Part shown: positions 8,569-15,327 of the stretch, piece after piece
Layout of the letters: each line of letters opens with the position of its first letter
Position numbering within the stretch: the stretch's first letter is position 1
DNA from: Sphingobacteriales bacterium 39-19
GTDB lineage: Bacteria; Bacteroidota; Bacteroidia; Chitinophagales; Chitinophagaceae
Length of the DNA stretch: 64,000 nt
Reading direction: 5' to 3'
NCBI GenBank assembly: GCA_001898465.1
Contig: MKTX01000012.1
Location: 1 to 64,000 of the forward strand
Notes under the pieces: model-generated
The model's input: the letters and a program-made list of their open reading frames with translations, nothing else
What the model was told of the DNA's origin: nothing
The model's database searches: none
Made by a program: the position numbers and the translations under genes

Positions 8569-8588
8569 TTATCCACACAAGTGGATAA
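8569..8588. promoter_or_regulatory. Inverted pair of DnaA-box-like 9-mers
   Basis: TTATCCACA (8569-8577) is a perfect consensus DnaA box. It is followed after 3 bp by GTGGATAA (8581-8588), the inverse of the first eight bases. They lie in an AT-rich divergent region. This could be a DnaA-regulated site, a DnaA titration site or part of an origin; none is proven. Confidence 0.4.
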
Positions 8589-8942
8589 ACTGGGCATTCA
8601 ATCTTTTAAATTTACTAAATAACAGATAATCAGTTAATTAAAATTAAATAAAGTTGTTTGATGTAAAAATTACTTGGTAAATATACGAATAAAAATTAGT
8701 AAAATTACTATTCAAATATCGTAAGGATACGTCGTGATTTTACGATTTAACTTTTTTTTAATCCCCCTTTTCTCATAAAAAAATAAGAAATTACCCGGTT
8801 TACGGCATCAAAAAAATGGAAAAATTACGTAACTGGCTATCCTATTTCAGGCTAAATCAATAAATATGAAAAATCAGGTATTTACTCTCAAATACGAATA
8901 ATCGCCCATAATAATTCGTAAATACCACATACTACAATTGGG

Positions 8943-8950
8943 TATATTTG
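8943..8950 (+). promoter_or_regulatory. -7 element for the orphan response regulator
   Basis: TATATTTG matches TAnnTTTG and lies 66 bp before the ATG at 9017, giving a leader of about 60 nt. It sits just right of the 9-bp inverted repeat (8877-8925). Confidence 0.45.
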
Positions 8951-9016
8951 CGTTAGTATAAAATTATTGCATTAAATTGAGTTGCTTTATTTATTAACCC
9001 AAGGAATAATTTACCA

Positions 9017-9682
9017 ATGTCTGCCGATAACCAAATTAAAATAGCGATAGCTGATGATCACAAAATATTTCGTGATGGCATCAAAATGGCTTTGTCAGGA
9101 AAACCCAATCTCAAAATGCTTTGGGAGGCAGAAGATGGCAAGGATATGATGCATAAAATAGGCATTAAAAAGCCCGATGTGTTATTGATGGATATCCGGA
9201 TGCCTGAAATAGACGGGATTAATGCCATACAAATAATCCGAAAAGAATACGAAGGGATTAAGATTATTGTACTAAGTATGTATGATGATCAGCAAATGAT
9301 TAGTAAAATGATGGAAATGGGCGCTAATGCTTATTTAGCCAAAACCACCGATCCGGAAGAGATTTATGAAGCTATCCTTACTTGTATGAATGAGGATTTT
9401 TATTTTAATGATTTGGTAAACAAAGCGGTAATGGGGCGTTTGATGCAAAAGAAAAACGTAAGGCAGCACTATGGCAATACCATGCCCATCCAGTTTAGTG
9501 AAAAAGAGATTAAAATTTTGCAATTGCTGGCTGAAGATAAAACAACAGATGAAATTTCTAAAGTGGTGTTTTTAAGTCCCCGTACCATTGAAACCATCCG
9601 GCAAAACATGAAGAGTAAAGTAAATGCCAAAACCATTGGCGGGCTTATCATGTATGCGATGCGCAATAAACTTATTGAGTAA
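9017..9682 (+). CDS. Orphan NarL/LuxR-type response regulator
   Basis: This 221-residue regulator has a receiver domain with IADDHK, the phospho-acceptor Asp in LMDIRMP and Lys in LAKTTDP. The C-terminal LuxR helix-turn-helix follows (FSEKEIKILQLL, then VFLSPRTIETIR). No kinase gene is adjacent on this strand. It is divergent from the membrane protein, kinase and regulator operon and is a paralogue of that operon's regulator, so it may share the kinase or oppose the other regulator. Its 3' end is 1 bp from the stop of convergent ribE. Confidence 0.9.
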   Translation: MSADNQIKIAIADDHKIFRDGIKMALSGKPNLKMLWEAEDGKDMMHKIGIKKPDVLLMDIRMPEIDGINAIQIIRKEYEGIKIIVLSMYDDQQMISKMMEMGANAYLAKTTDPEEIYEAILTCMNEDFYFNDLVNKAVMGRLMQKKNVRQHYGNTMPIQFSEKEIKILQLLAEDKTTDEISKVVFLSPRTIETIRQNMKSKVNAKTIGGLIMYAMRNKLIE

Positions 9683-9683
9683 A

Positions 9684-10277
9684 TTATTGTTTAGCAAGTT
9701 CCGCAATCCGGTTTATATATTTTCCTATTACATCAAACTCGATATTCACTTGAGCGCCGATAGCCAGTTCCTGCATGTTTGTATGCTGTAAAGTGTATGG
9801 TATAATTGCAACTGTAAAACGGGTGGATGTAACATTAAATAAAGTAAGGCTTATCCCATTAATACAGATAGATCCTTTTTCTATAATCAATGGGGCAAAG
9901 GCTTTGGTGATTTCAAAACTAAATTCCAGGCTCCCGTTTTTTTCAACCCTATGGGTGCATATGGCGGTTCCGTCTGCATGGCCTTGTACCAAATGCCCAT
10001 CCAGCCTGCCATTTAAAACCATACAGCGCTCCAGGTTTATGGCCCGGCCGGTCTTCCAGTCACTTATTGTGGTTTTTAAAAGTGTTTCCGAAATGGCGGT
10101 TACCTGGTGCATATCATCTTTTATTGCTTCTACGGTAAGGCAAACCCCATCGTGGCTAAGGCTTTGATCAACCGAAAGATGAGGCGCCAGCGGCGAAGAA
10201 ACCCAAAACCGGGTATTCCCATTTTTTACTTCTATTTCTTTTACCTGGCCAATGGCCTCAATTATACCTGTAAACAT
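9684..10277 (-). CDS. ribE: Riboflavin synthase, alpha subunit
   Basis: This 197-residue enzyme dismutates two molecules of 6,7-dimethyl-8-ribityllumazine to riboflavin and the pyrimidinedione. It starts with the family signature MFTGIIEAIGQV and has two homologous lumazine-binding repeats. The repeats share motifs such as SHDGVCLTVE and CINGISLTLF, and GHLVQGHADGTA follows the first repeat. The frame stays open 23 codons upstream, but homology starts at the ATG at 10277, which I use. It stands alone, convergent with the orphan response regulator and divergent from rpsU. Confidence 0.95.
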   Translation of the reverse strand: MFTGIIEAIGQVKEIEVKNGNTRFWVSSPLAPHLSVDQSLSHDGVCLTVEAIKDDMHQVTAISETLLKTTISDWKTGRAINLERCMVLNGRLDGHLVQGHADGTAICTHRVEKNGSLEFSFEITKAFAPLIIEKGSICINGISLTLFNVTSTRFTVAIIPYTLQHTNMQELAIGAQVNIEFDVIGKYINRIAELAKQ

Positions 10278-10367
10278 GCTGCAAATTTCGGAACAATATT
10301 TCTTTTTTTCAATTATTATCCTATCTTTGCGCCCCTGCTTTAGCAAACTAAAGTAAATTTATTCACC

Positions 10368-10376
10368 AAAGGAGGT
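10368..10376 (+). promoter_or_regulatory. Strong Shine-Dalgarno sequence of rpsU
   Basis: AAAGGAGGT lies 7 nt before the rpsU ATG. Other genes in the window lack such a sequence, as expected in Bacteroidota, whose ribosomes hide the anti-Shine-Dalgarno tail of 16S rRNA with the help of bS21. A strong site on the bS21 gene itself fits autoregulation. Confidence 0.85.
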
Positions 10377-10383
10377 ATATTTT

Positions 10384-10581
10384 ATGTTGATTATTGATTC
10401 AAAAGATTGCGAAAACATAGATAAAGCGCTTAAGAAATATAAGAAGAAATTCGAAAAAAGTAAGACTTTACTCCAGTTAAGAGAACGCCAGGCGTTTACA
10501 AAACCATCTATCAAGCACCGTACAAAAGTGCTGAAAGCGGTTTATAAGCAGCAAATCGCCTCTGGTAAACTTGAAAAGTAA
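10384..10581 (+). CDS. rpsU: Small ribosomal subunit protein bS21
   Basis: This 65-residue, highly basic protein (LIIDSKDCENIDKALKKYKK at the start, FTKPSIKHRTK near the middle) matches bS21 in length and sequence. It sits on the platform of the 30S subunit beside the 3' end of 16S rRNA. In Flavobacterium johnsoniae it helps sequester the anti-Shine-Dalgarno sequence, and its own gene keeps a Shine-Dalgarno so that bS21-poor ribosomes make more of it. The AAAGGAGGT at 10368-10376 is consistent with that here. A terminator follows at once, so the gene is monocistronic. Confidence 0.95.
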   Translation: MLIIDSKDCENIDKALKKYKKKFEKSKTLLQLRERQAFTKPSIKHRTKVLKAVYKQQIASGKLEK

Positions 10582-10607
10582 TTAGATATTCCAGCAAGTT
10601 ATATAAA

Positions 10608-10647
10608 CTGATAGCCATTTTTAGTAAATTTGGTTATCAGTTTTTTT
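10608..10647 (+). terminator. Rho-independent terminator after rpsU
   Basis: CTGATAGCCA (10608-10617) pairs with TGGTTATCAG (10631-10640) with one G-U pair, followed by a run of seven T. The T run ends at the ATG of the Xer recombinase gene. Confidence 0.8.
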
Positions 10648-11553
10648 ATGCCCCATACTCATCAACCTTACCTCACAGAATTTTTAGCGTATCTGAAATT
10701 TCAAAAAAGATATAGCCGGCATACCCTTGTAGCCTATGAAAATGACCTAACAGGTTTTTTTAATTTTTTGGAATTACAATATGCAGGTATCGAATTACCT
10801 GAAATAAAAGCCATTTTTATAAGAAGCTGGCTGGCGGCAATGAAAGAAAAAAATGAGGCCGAGGCTAAAACCCTCAATCGTAAAATTTCTTCACTTAAAT
10901 CGTTTTTTAAATTCCTTATGAAAAAGGGGGTCATTGACATAACGCCCATGGATGCCGTTGCAACCCCCAAATTACCCAAAAGGGTGCCCCATTTTGTAGA
11001 TGAAAAAGATATGAGCCGGTTGTTTGACCCTATCCGGTTTGCCAATGACTGGATGGGTAAAACAGAAAAATTGATTTTAGTAATATTGTATCAAACCGGA
11101 ATCAGAAAATCAGAATTAATCAATTTACAGGAAGGCCATATTGACTGGGGCAATCATACTATAAAAGTGTTGGGAAAAGGGAATAAGGAAAGGATTATAC
11201 CCGTATCTGCCGGCTTAACGGAGAGTATGAAAAATTACAGTAAAGAAAAAAAAGAAATTTTTGAATCGCTTCCCCATCCAAACCTGCTGGTAGGGAAAAA
11301 GGGTTTACCCCTGGATCCAAAACAAGTATATATTATTGTGCGTAAATATTTAACCCAAATCACCACCATTGAAAAGAAAAGCCCGCACATACTCAGGCAT
11401 AGTTTTGCAACCCATATAGCCAATAACGGGGCGCCTTTACAAGCAGTAAAAGAATTGCTGGGGCATAGTAGCCTTGCCGCAACCCAGGTATATACCCATA
11501 CCAGTATTGAAAAGTTGAAAGATGTGCATAAAAAAGCCCATCCAAAAGCTTAA
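10648..11553 (+). CDS. Tyrosine recombinase of the XerC/XerD family
   Basis: This 301-residue recombinase has an N-terminal SAM-like core-binding domain (about residues 10-95) and a C-terminal catalytic domain. Visible catalytic residues are Arg in TGIRKSEL, Lys in LGKGNKERIIPV, the HxxR of HILRHSFATHI, His in LLGHSSLAATQ and the nucleophile Tyr in QVYTHT. Length fits chromosome dimer-resolving XerC/D rather than a phage integrase, and no att-like duplication or mobile gene is nearby. I use the ATG at 10648; the frame could start at a TTG six codons upstream, inside the rpsU terminator. XerC and XerD cannot be told apart without comparison. Confidence 0.85.
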   Translation: MPHTHQPYLTEFLAYLKFQKRYSRHTLVAYENDLTGFFNFLELQYAGIELPEIKAIFIRSWLAAMKEKNEAEAKTLNRKISSLKSFFKFLMKKGVIDITPMDAVATPKLPKRVPHFVDEKDMSRLFDPIRFANDWMGKTEKLILVILYQTGIRKSELINLQEGHIDWGNHTIKVLGKGNKERIIPVSAGLTESMKNYSKEKKEIFESLPHPNLLVGKKGLPLDPKQVYIIVRKYLTQITTIEKKSPHILRHSFATHIANNGAPLQAVKELLGHSSLAATQVYTHTSIEKLKDVHKKAHPKA

Positions 11554-11711
11554 AAAACGAATCTGTTATTTATTTAATTTTGGATATAATTTTATTTTGA
11601 AACTTGCGTTTAAAAGGTTAATTTCATTCTTATAAAATGTACATTTTTTTTTACGCCTATGACCTGATTTTTACCTCACATTTATTCATTTACATTTAAA
11701 AATAGCAGGCT

Positions 11712-12011
11712 ATGAATCTAAAAATTCAGACAGTGCACTTTGATGCAGATTCCAAATTATTGGAGTTTATAGAAAAAAAGGTAGAAAAATTGAACCAGTT
11801 TCATGACCGGATAACGACAGTGGATGTGTATTTAAAGCTTGACAATATTGTTCACACGATTAAAGATAAAATTGCAGAGATTAAAGTGACCATCCCCAGG
11901 CATGAGTTTTTTGTTAAGCAGTCTTCTAAATCATTTGAAGAGAGTTTTGATTTAGCGATGGATTCATTGATCATTCAAATTAAACGGAAAAAGGAGCGCC
12001 AGGCTGCCTGA
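11712..12011 (+). CDS. hpf: Ribosome hibernation-promoting factor, HPF/YfiA family (short form)
   Basis: This 99-residue protein starts MNLKIQTVHFDADSKLLEFI and has the beta-alpha-beta-beta-beta-alpha layout of the HPF/YfiA fold, with a basic C-terminal helix (QIKRKKERQ). Members bind the 30S decoding region and silence ribosomes when growth slows. The long-form C-terminal dimerisation domain is absent. It stands 158 bp after the Xer gene and is followed by a terminator. Confidence 0.9.
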   Translation: MNLKIQTVHFDADSKLLEFIEKKVEKLNQFHDRITTVDVYLKLDNIVHTIKDKIAEIKVTIPRHEFFVKQSSKSFEESFDLAMDSLIIQIKRKKERQAA

Positions 12012-12038
12012 TCCACTAAATAAGTAGAGATATAAAAA

Positions 12039-12066
12039 AATCCTGTTTACAAGCAGGATTTTTTAT
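12039..12066 (+). terminator. Rho-independent terminator after hpf
   Basis: AAATCCTG pairs with CAGGATTT across an 8-nt loop and is followed by a T run, 27 bp after the hpf stop. Confidence 0.8.
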
Positions 12067-12110
12067 TTTAAATCAAGGGTATAAAATCTTAAAAATATTT
12101 TTTTACAAAG

Positions 12111-12141
12111 TTTTTCTATTAATCATTTTCACTTACCTTTG
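12111..12141 (+). promoter_or_regulatory. Promoter of the tRNA-tuf cluster
   Basis: TACCTTTG (12134-12141) matches the TAnnTTTG -7 element. A TTTT at 12111-12114 with a 19-nt spacer can serve as the -33 element. It precedes the tRNA-Thr relic and the four intact tRNAs. Confidence 0.55.
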
Positions 12142-12207
12142 CCTTCCCAAAAAAAAGGGGAGCATTGGTATGCCCCTTATTTGGAAGTTCTTAACAGGTA
12201 AAAACAG

Positions 12208-12280
12208 GCCGAAATAGCTCAGTTGCTGCTGTTGCTGCAGAATTGCGGGGATTAACAGCAGGGCGCTGGTTCTTTGGAAT
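12208..12280 (+). pseudogene. Degenerate tRNA-Thr relic
   Basis: The first 18 bases (12208-12225) are identical to the 5' end of the intact tRNA-Thr at 12291, and CGCTGGTTC (12264-12272) matches its T arm region. Between them the anticodon arm is replaced by a stem CTGCTGTT/AACAGCAG around a 20-nt loop. After GGTTC the sequence runs into spacer-like CTTTGG instead of a T loop and acceptor strand. It cannot form an acceptor stem, so it is not a working tRNA. It probably arose by duplication and recombination within the cluster. Confidence 0.75.
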
Positions 12281-12290
12281 ATTAAAACAT

Positions 12291-12363
12291 GCCGAAATAG
12301 CTCAGTTGGTAGAGCAACTGATTTGTAATCAGTAGGTCGCTGGTTCGACTCCAGTTTTCGGCT
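12291..12363 (+). tRNA. tRNA-Thr (TGT)
   Basis: The acceptor is GCCGAAA/TTTCGGC, the anticodon stem ACTGA/TCAGT and the loop TTTGTAA, giving anticodon TGT. The T arm is CTGGTTCGACTCCAG. No CCA is encoded. It is the first intact gene of the tRNA-tuf cluster. Confidence 0.95.
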
Positions 12364-12409
12364 CAAGGTTGGAGTGGTTCCACGGTTTAGTGGAAAAGTT
12401 CTTTGTTCA

Positions 12410-12492
12410 GGGCAGTTACCAGAGTGGCCAAATGGGGCGGACTGTAAATCCGCTGTCTTTCGACTTCGGTGGTTCGAATCCACCACTGCCCA
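12410..12492 (+). tRNA. tRNA-Tyr (GTA)
   Basis: This class II tRNA has acceptor GGGCAGT/ACTGCCC, anticodon loop CTGTAAA within GGCGGACTGTAAATCCGC, and a long variable arm (TGTCTTTCGACTTCG). The anticodon is GTA. No CCA is encoded. Confidence 0.95.
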
Positions 12493-12591
12493 CAGGAAAA
12501 TGTTAAATTAGTAGATATTAATTTTTCATCATTGTGCTTTGTAATTTATAAGTATATTTAGCGAAATACGAATGTGCTTATAAAAATATTA

Positions 12592-12664
12592 GCGGAAGTA
12601 GCTCATTTGGTAGAGCGGTAGCCTTCCAAGCTTCAGGTGGCCGGTTCGAGCCCGGTCTTCCGCT
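12592..12664 (+). tRNA. tRNA-Gly (TCC)
   Basis: The acceptor is GCGGAAG/CTTCCGC and the anticodon loop CTTCCAA, giving anticodon TCC. The anticodon stem GTAGC/GCTTC has one T-T mismatch. The T arm GCCGGTTCGAGCCCGGT matches that of the tRNA-Gly (GCC) at 40308. Confidence 0.93.
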
Positions 12665-12710
12665 CAGTGAAAAGTTCTTTGGGATTTTAAAAAAAGGTTT
12701 TGCTCTGCAA

Positions 12711-12782
<72 letters not shown>

Positions 12783-12811
12783 CTTTTTTGTATTCACAGG
12801 CTTGCTAAAGA

Positions 12812-12949
12812 ATGGAGGAGGATAAAAATGAGGGGGTACAAGCTGAATATAGATTTATAGTACAAGTGTGCGACGCCACCGAAGCTGATTGCAGTACGGT
12901 AGCCGGGTACATAAACAATAAAAGCCCATGGTTTACAGGCTTTAAATGA
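12812..12949 (+). CDS. Possible 45-residue small protein between tRNA-Thr and tuf
   Basis: An ATG at 12812 opens a 45-codon frame starting MEEDKNEGVQAEYRFIVQVC and ending SPWFTGFK. It lies in the 203-bp spacer between the last tRNA and tuf, on the same strand, so it would be on the same transcript. The composition is mixed and protein-like, with two cysteines, an acidic start and an aromatic end. A purine-rich GGAGGAGG overlaps the start codon. I know no family for it. It could equally be chance or the remnant of a lost gene. Confidence 0.35.
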   Translation: MEEDKNEGVQAEYRFIVQVCDATEADCSTVAGYINNKSPWFTGFK

Positions 12950-12985
12950 AAACTGATTTCAAAACAAATTTTAAAAATTTATACA

Positions 12986-14173
12986 ATGGCAAAAGAGTCT
13001 TTCAAGAGGGATAAACCCCATCTTAACGTTGGCACCATCGGTCACGTAGATCATGGAAAAACAACACTTACAGCCGCCATAACCGATGTTTTGTCAAAAA
13101 AAGGTTTGGCGGAGAAAAAAAACTATGACGATATTGACGGCGCTCCTGAAGAAAAAGAAAGGGGTATCACTATTAATACCGCACACGTAGAATATCAAAC
13201 AGCAAGCCGACACTATGCACACGTAGATTGTCCGGGTCACGCTGACTATGTAAAGAATATGATTACCGGTGCTGCACAAATGGATGGAGCTATTCTTGTA
13301 GTGGCTTCTACAGATGGCCCGATGCCACAAACTAAGGAACATATCCTTTTGGCCCGCCAGGTGGGTGTACCTCGTATTGTGGTATTTATGAATAAAGTAG
13401 ATCTAGTAGATGATCCCGAACTTTTGGAACTGGTAGAAATGGAAATCCGTGAATTATTATCTTCTTACGGATTTGATGGTGATAACACACCTATCATTAA
13501 AGGTTCTGCTACCGGTGCTTTGGCCGGTGACGAAAAATGGGTTGCAGCCATTGAAGAATTAATGACAGCTGTTGATGAATACATTCCTTTACCTCCCCGG
13601 TTGGTTGATCAGCCATTCCTGATGAGTGTGGAAGATGTATTCTCAATTACTGGTCGTGGTACCGTTGCTACCGGTCGTATTGAAAGGGGCCGTGTAAAAG
13701 TGGGCGATTCATTAGAAATTGTAGGTTTAATGGAAAAACCATTAACTACCACTTGTACGGGTGTAGAAATGTTTAAGAAACTATTGGATGAAGGAGAAGC
13801 AGGCGATAATGCCGGTTTATTACTTCGTGGTATTGAAAAAAGCCAAATTCGCAGGGGTATGGTTTTAGTAAAACCAGGTTCCATTACTCCACACACTGAG
13901 TTTAAAGGTGAAGTGTATGTATTAAGCAAAGAAGAAGGTGGCCGTCATACTCCATTCTTTAATAAATACCGTCCTCAGTTTTATTTCCGTACTACTGACG
14001 TTACCGGTGAAGTTACCCTGAACCCGGGTACTGAAATGGTGATGCCTGGTGATAATACCAACTTAACCGTTAAGTTAATTCAACCCATCGCAATGGAAAA
14101 AGGTTTGAAATTTGCGATTCGTGAAGGTGGCCGTACAGTAGGCGCCGGACAGGTAACAGAGATCATTAAATAG
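12986..14173 (+). CDS. tuf: Elongation factor Tu
   Basis: This 395-residue GTPase delivers aminoacyl-tRNA to the ribosome. The G motifs are [11 protein letters not shown] (P loop), [10 protein letters not shown] (G3), NKVDL (G4) and GSATGA (the G5 region). [12 protein letters not shown] is the switch I region. Domains II and III follow, with MEMFKK-type and [10 protein letters not shown] motifs. It sits between a tRNA cluster and tRNA-Trp-secE-nusG, a common arrangement in Bacteroidota. The start at 12986 ([20 protein letters not shown]) fits the family exactly. Confidence 0.98.
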   Translation: MAKESFKRDKPHLNVGTIGHVDHGKTTLTAAITDVLSKKGLAEKKNYDDIDGAPEEKERGITINTAHVEYQTASRHYAHVDCPGHADYVKNMITGAAQMDGAILVVASTDGPMPQTKEHILLARQVGVPRIVVFMNKVDLVDDPELLELVEMEIRELLSSYGFDGDNTPIIKGSATGALAGDEKWVAAIEELMTAVDEYIPLPPRLVDQPFLMSVEDVFSITGRGTVATGRIERGRVKVGDSLEIVGLMEKPLTTTCTGVEMFKKLLDEGEAGDNAGLLLRGIEKSQIRRGMVLVKPGSITPHTEFKGEVYVLSKEEGGRHTPFFNKYRPQFYFRTTDVTGEVTLNPGTEMVMPGDNTNLTVKLIQPIAMEKGLKFAIREGGRTVGAGQVTEIIK

Positions 14174-14223
14174 TATTGGTACTAAGTATTTAGTACAGAA
14201 AATACAGTTGTATTTATATCTTT

Positions 14224-14263
14224 ACAAAGTACTTAGGTCATGCATCTAAGTACTTTGTATTTT
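14224..14263 (+). terminator. Strong hairpin after tuf
   Basis: ACAAAGTACTTAG pairs perfectly with CTAAGTACTTTGT around a 9-nt loop, followed by ATTTTAT. It may end some tuf transcripts or shape processing before tRNA-Trp, which begins 14 bp later. Confidence 0.6.
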
Positions 14264-14272
14264 ATAGGATAA

Positions 14273-14343
14273 ACGGGCATGGTGCAATGGTAGCATACGG
14301 GTCTCCAAAACCTTTGATCTGGGTTCGAATCCTAGTGCCCGTG
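14273..14343 (+). tRNA. tRNA-Trp (CCA)
   Basis: The acceptor is ACGGGCA/TGCCCGT with discriminator G, and the loop CTCCAAA gives anticodon CCA. The T arm is CTGGGTTCGAATCCTAG. It lies between tuf and secE, a widely conserved position in bacteria. Confidence 0.95.
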
Positions 14344-14398
14344 CAAAGAAAATATGATTTGGCTTATTTTATAGCCATTATATAAAGAACAAGCAATT

Positions 14399-14590
14399 AT
14401 GAAAATTACAAATTTTGTAAAAGATTCTTATTACGAACTCACTGAGAAAGTAAGTTGGCCAAAATGGGATCAGCTTCAGCAATCTACTATGATTGTACTG
14501 GGCGCTACGATATTTATTACAGCTATTGTAGCACTAATGGATTTTATTGCCAATGGTGCTATGAAATTTATTTACTCTTTATTTTCATAA
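14399..14590 (+). CDS. secE: Preprotein translocase subunit SecE
   Basis: This 63-residue protein has the SecE signature ELTEKVSWPKWDQLQQST, an amphipathic helix on the cytoplasmic face, followed by one transmembrane helix (about residues 30-52). It clamps SecY in the SecYEG channel. The short one-helix form is normal outside Enterobacteria. It lies 1 bp before nusG, so the two are co-transcribed. Confidence 0.95.
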   Translation: MKITNFVKDSYYELTEKVSWPKWDQLQQSTMIVLGATIFITAIVALMDFIANGAMKFIYSLFS

Positions 14591-14591
14591 A

Positions 14592-15203
14592 ATGGAAGCA
14601 GAAAAAGATATGGTAACCGGAGAGGGAACCAGTACCCCCGAAAAAGAGACCCGTTGGTATGTATTAAGGGTGGTGAGCGGGAAAGAACGTAAGATTAAAG
14701 AATACCTGGATAAAGACATCATTCGCCAGGGCTGGGATAAAATTATAAAGCAAGTTTTTTTACCGGTAGAAAAAGTATATAAGGTGGTAAATGGTAAAAA
14801 GGTGATGCGGGAAAGGAATTTTTACCCGGGCTATATAATGATGGAATTGGTAGAAGGTAAATTAACAGACGATATTATTTTGCATGTAAGCAATATCAGC
14901 AATGTAATGCATTTTCTTACCGACGGCAAAGGCTCTAAAGGAAATATTATTTCTTTACGTAAAGCAGAGGTGAACAAAATGCTGGGTAAAGTGGATGAGA
15001 TGAGTGATGTAGGAGGTATTAGTATGAGTGAACCCTTTATTATTGGTGAAACCATTAAAATTATTGATGGGCCCTTTAATGATTTTAACGGTGTGATTGA
15101 AGAAGTAAGCGATGAAAAGAAAAAATTAAAAGTGCAGGTAAAAATATTTGGCCGTGCTACACCGGTAGAGCTTAGTTATATGCAGGTAGAAAAAATTATT
15201 TAA
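14592..15203 (+). CDS. nusG: Transcription termination/antitermination protein NusG
   Basis: This 203-residue protein has an NGN domain (RWYVLRVVSGKERKIKEYL, then FFP-type region NFYPGYIMMEL) that contacts RNA polymerase. A C-terminal KOW domain (GETIKIIDGPFNDFNGVIEE) contacts S10 or Rho. The first 20 residues are an acidic extension. It directly follows secE. Unusually, a terminator and aroQ follow instead of rplK, so the secE-nusG pair is cut off from the L11-L1 operon here. Confidence 0.95.
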   Translation: MEAEKDMVTGEGTSTPEKETRWYVLRVVSGKERKIKEYLDKDIIRQGWDKIIKQVFLPVEKVYKVVNGKKVMRERNFYPGYIMMELVEGKLTDDIILHVSNISNVMHFLTDGKGSKGNIISLRKAEVNKMLGKVDEMSDVGGISMSEPFIIGETIKIIDGPFNDFNGVIEEVSDEKKKLKVQVKIFGRATPVELSYMQVEKII

Positions 15204-15222
15204 AGATTACAAACCCTATAAA

Positions 15223-15256
15223 AATCCCCATCTTAAGCAGGATGGGGATTTTTTTT
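15223..15256 (+). terminator. Rho-independent terminator after nusG
   Basis: AATCCCCATC (15223-15232) pairs perfectly with GATGGGGATT (15241-15250), followed by a run of T. It is one of the clearest terminators in the window. Confidence 0.9.
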
Positions 15257-15327
15257 ACCCGTTTATGTTTCCCTGCCTTATATTGCAAGAGCAAGTATAC
15301 TTTATTTAATGGTATAAGTTAAAAGCA

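Larger units (their letters stand above)
8380..9016. other. Long AT-rich divergent regulatory region between two response-regulator loci
   Basis: There is no gene in these 637 bp. They contain an inverted pair of DnaA-box-like sequences (8569-8588). They also contain repeated TACGA/TCGTA and TTACG/CGTAA words at 8531, 8684, 8719, 8740, 8825, 8893 and 8914, and a perfect 9-bp inverted repeat GGTATTTAC/GTAAATACC (8877-8885 and 8917-8925). A -7 box for the right-hand gene is at 8943-8950. The words are plausible binding sites for the flanking LuxR-type regulators. Confidence 0.5.

Noticed and set aside
8380-9016. Firm call of the chromosome origin
   Set aside because: Only one DnaA-box pair was seen, dnaA is not nearby and strand skew could not be computed from this window alone.
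10648-11553. Xer recombinase as the integrase of a mobile element
   Set aside because: Length and residues fit XerC/D, it lies among housekeeping genes, and no flanking repeats or cargo genes are visible.
12133-12486. Minus-strand open frame of 117 codons
   Set aside because: It is antisense to tRNA-Thr and tRNA-Tyr and shows tRNA false-translation residues such as VDSNHRSRKTADLQS.
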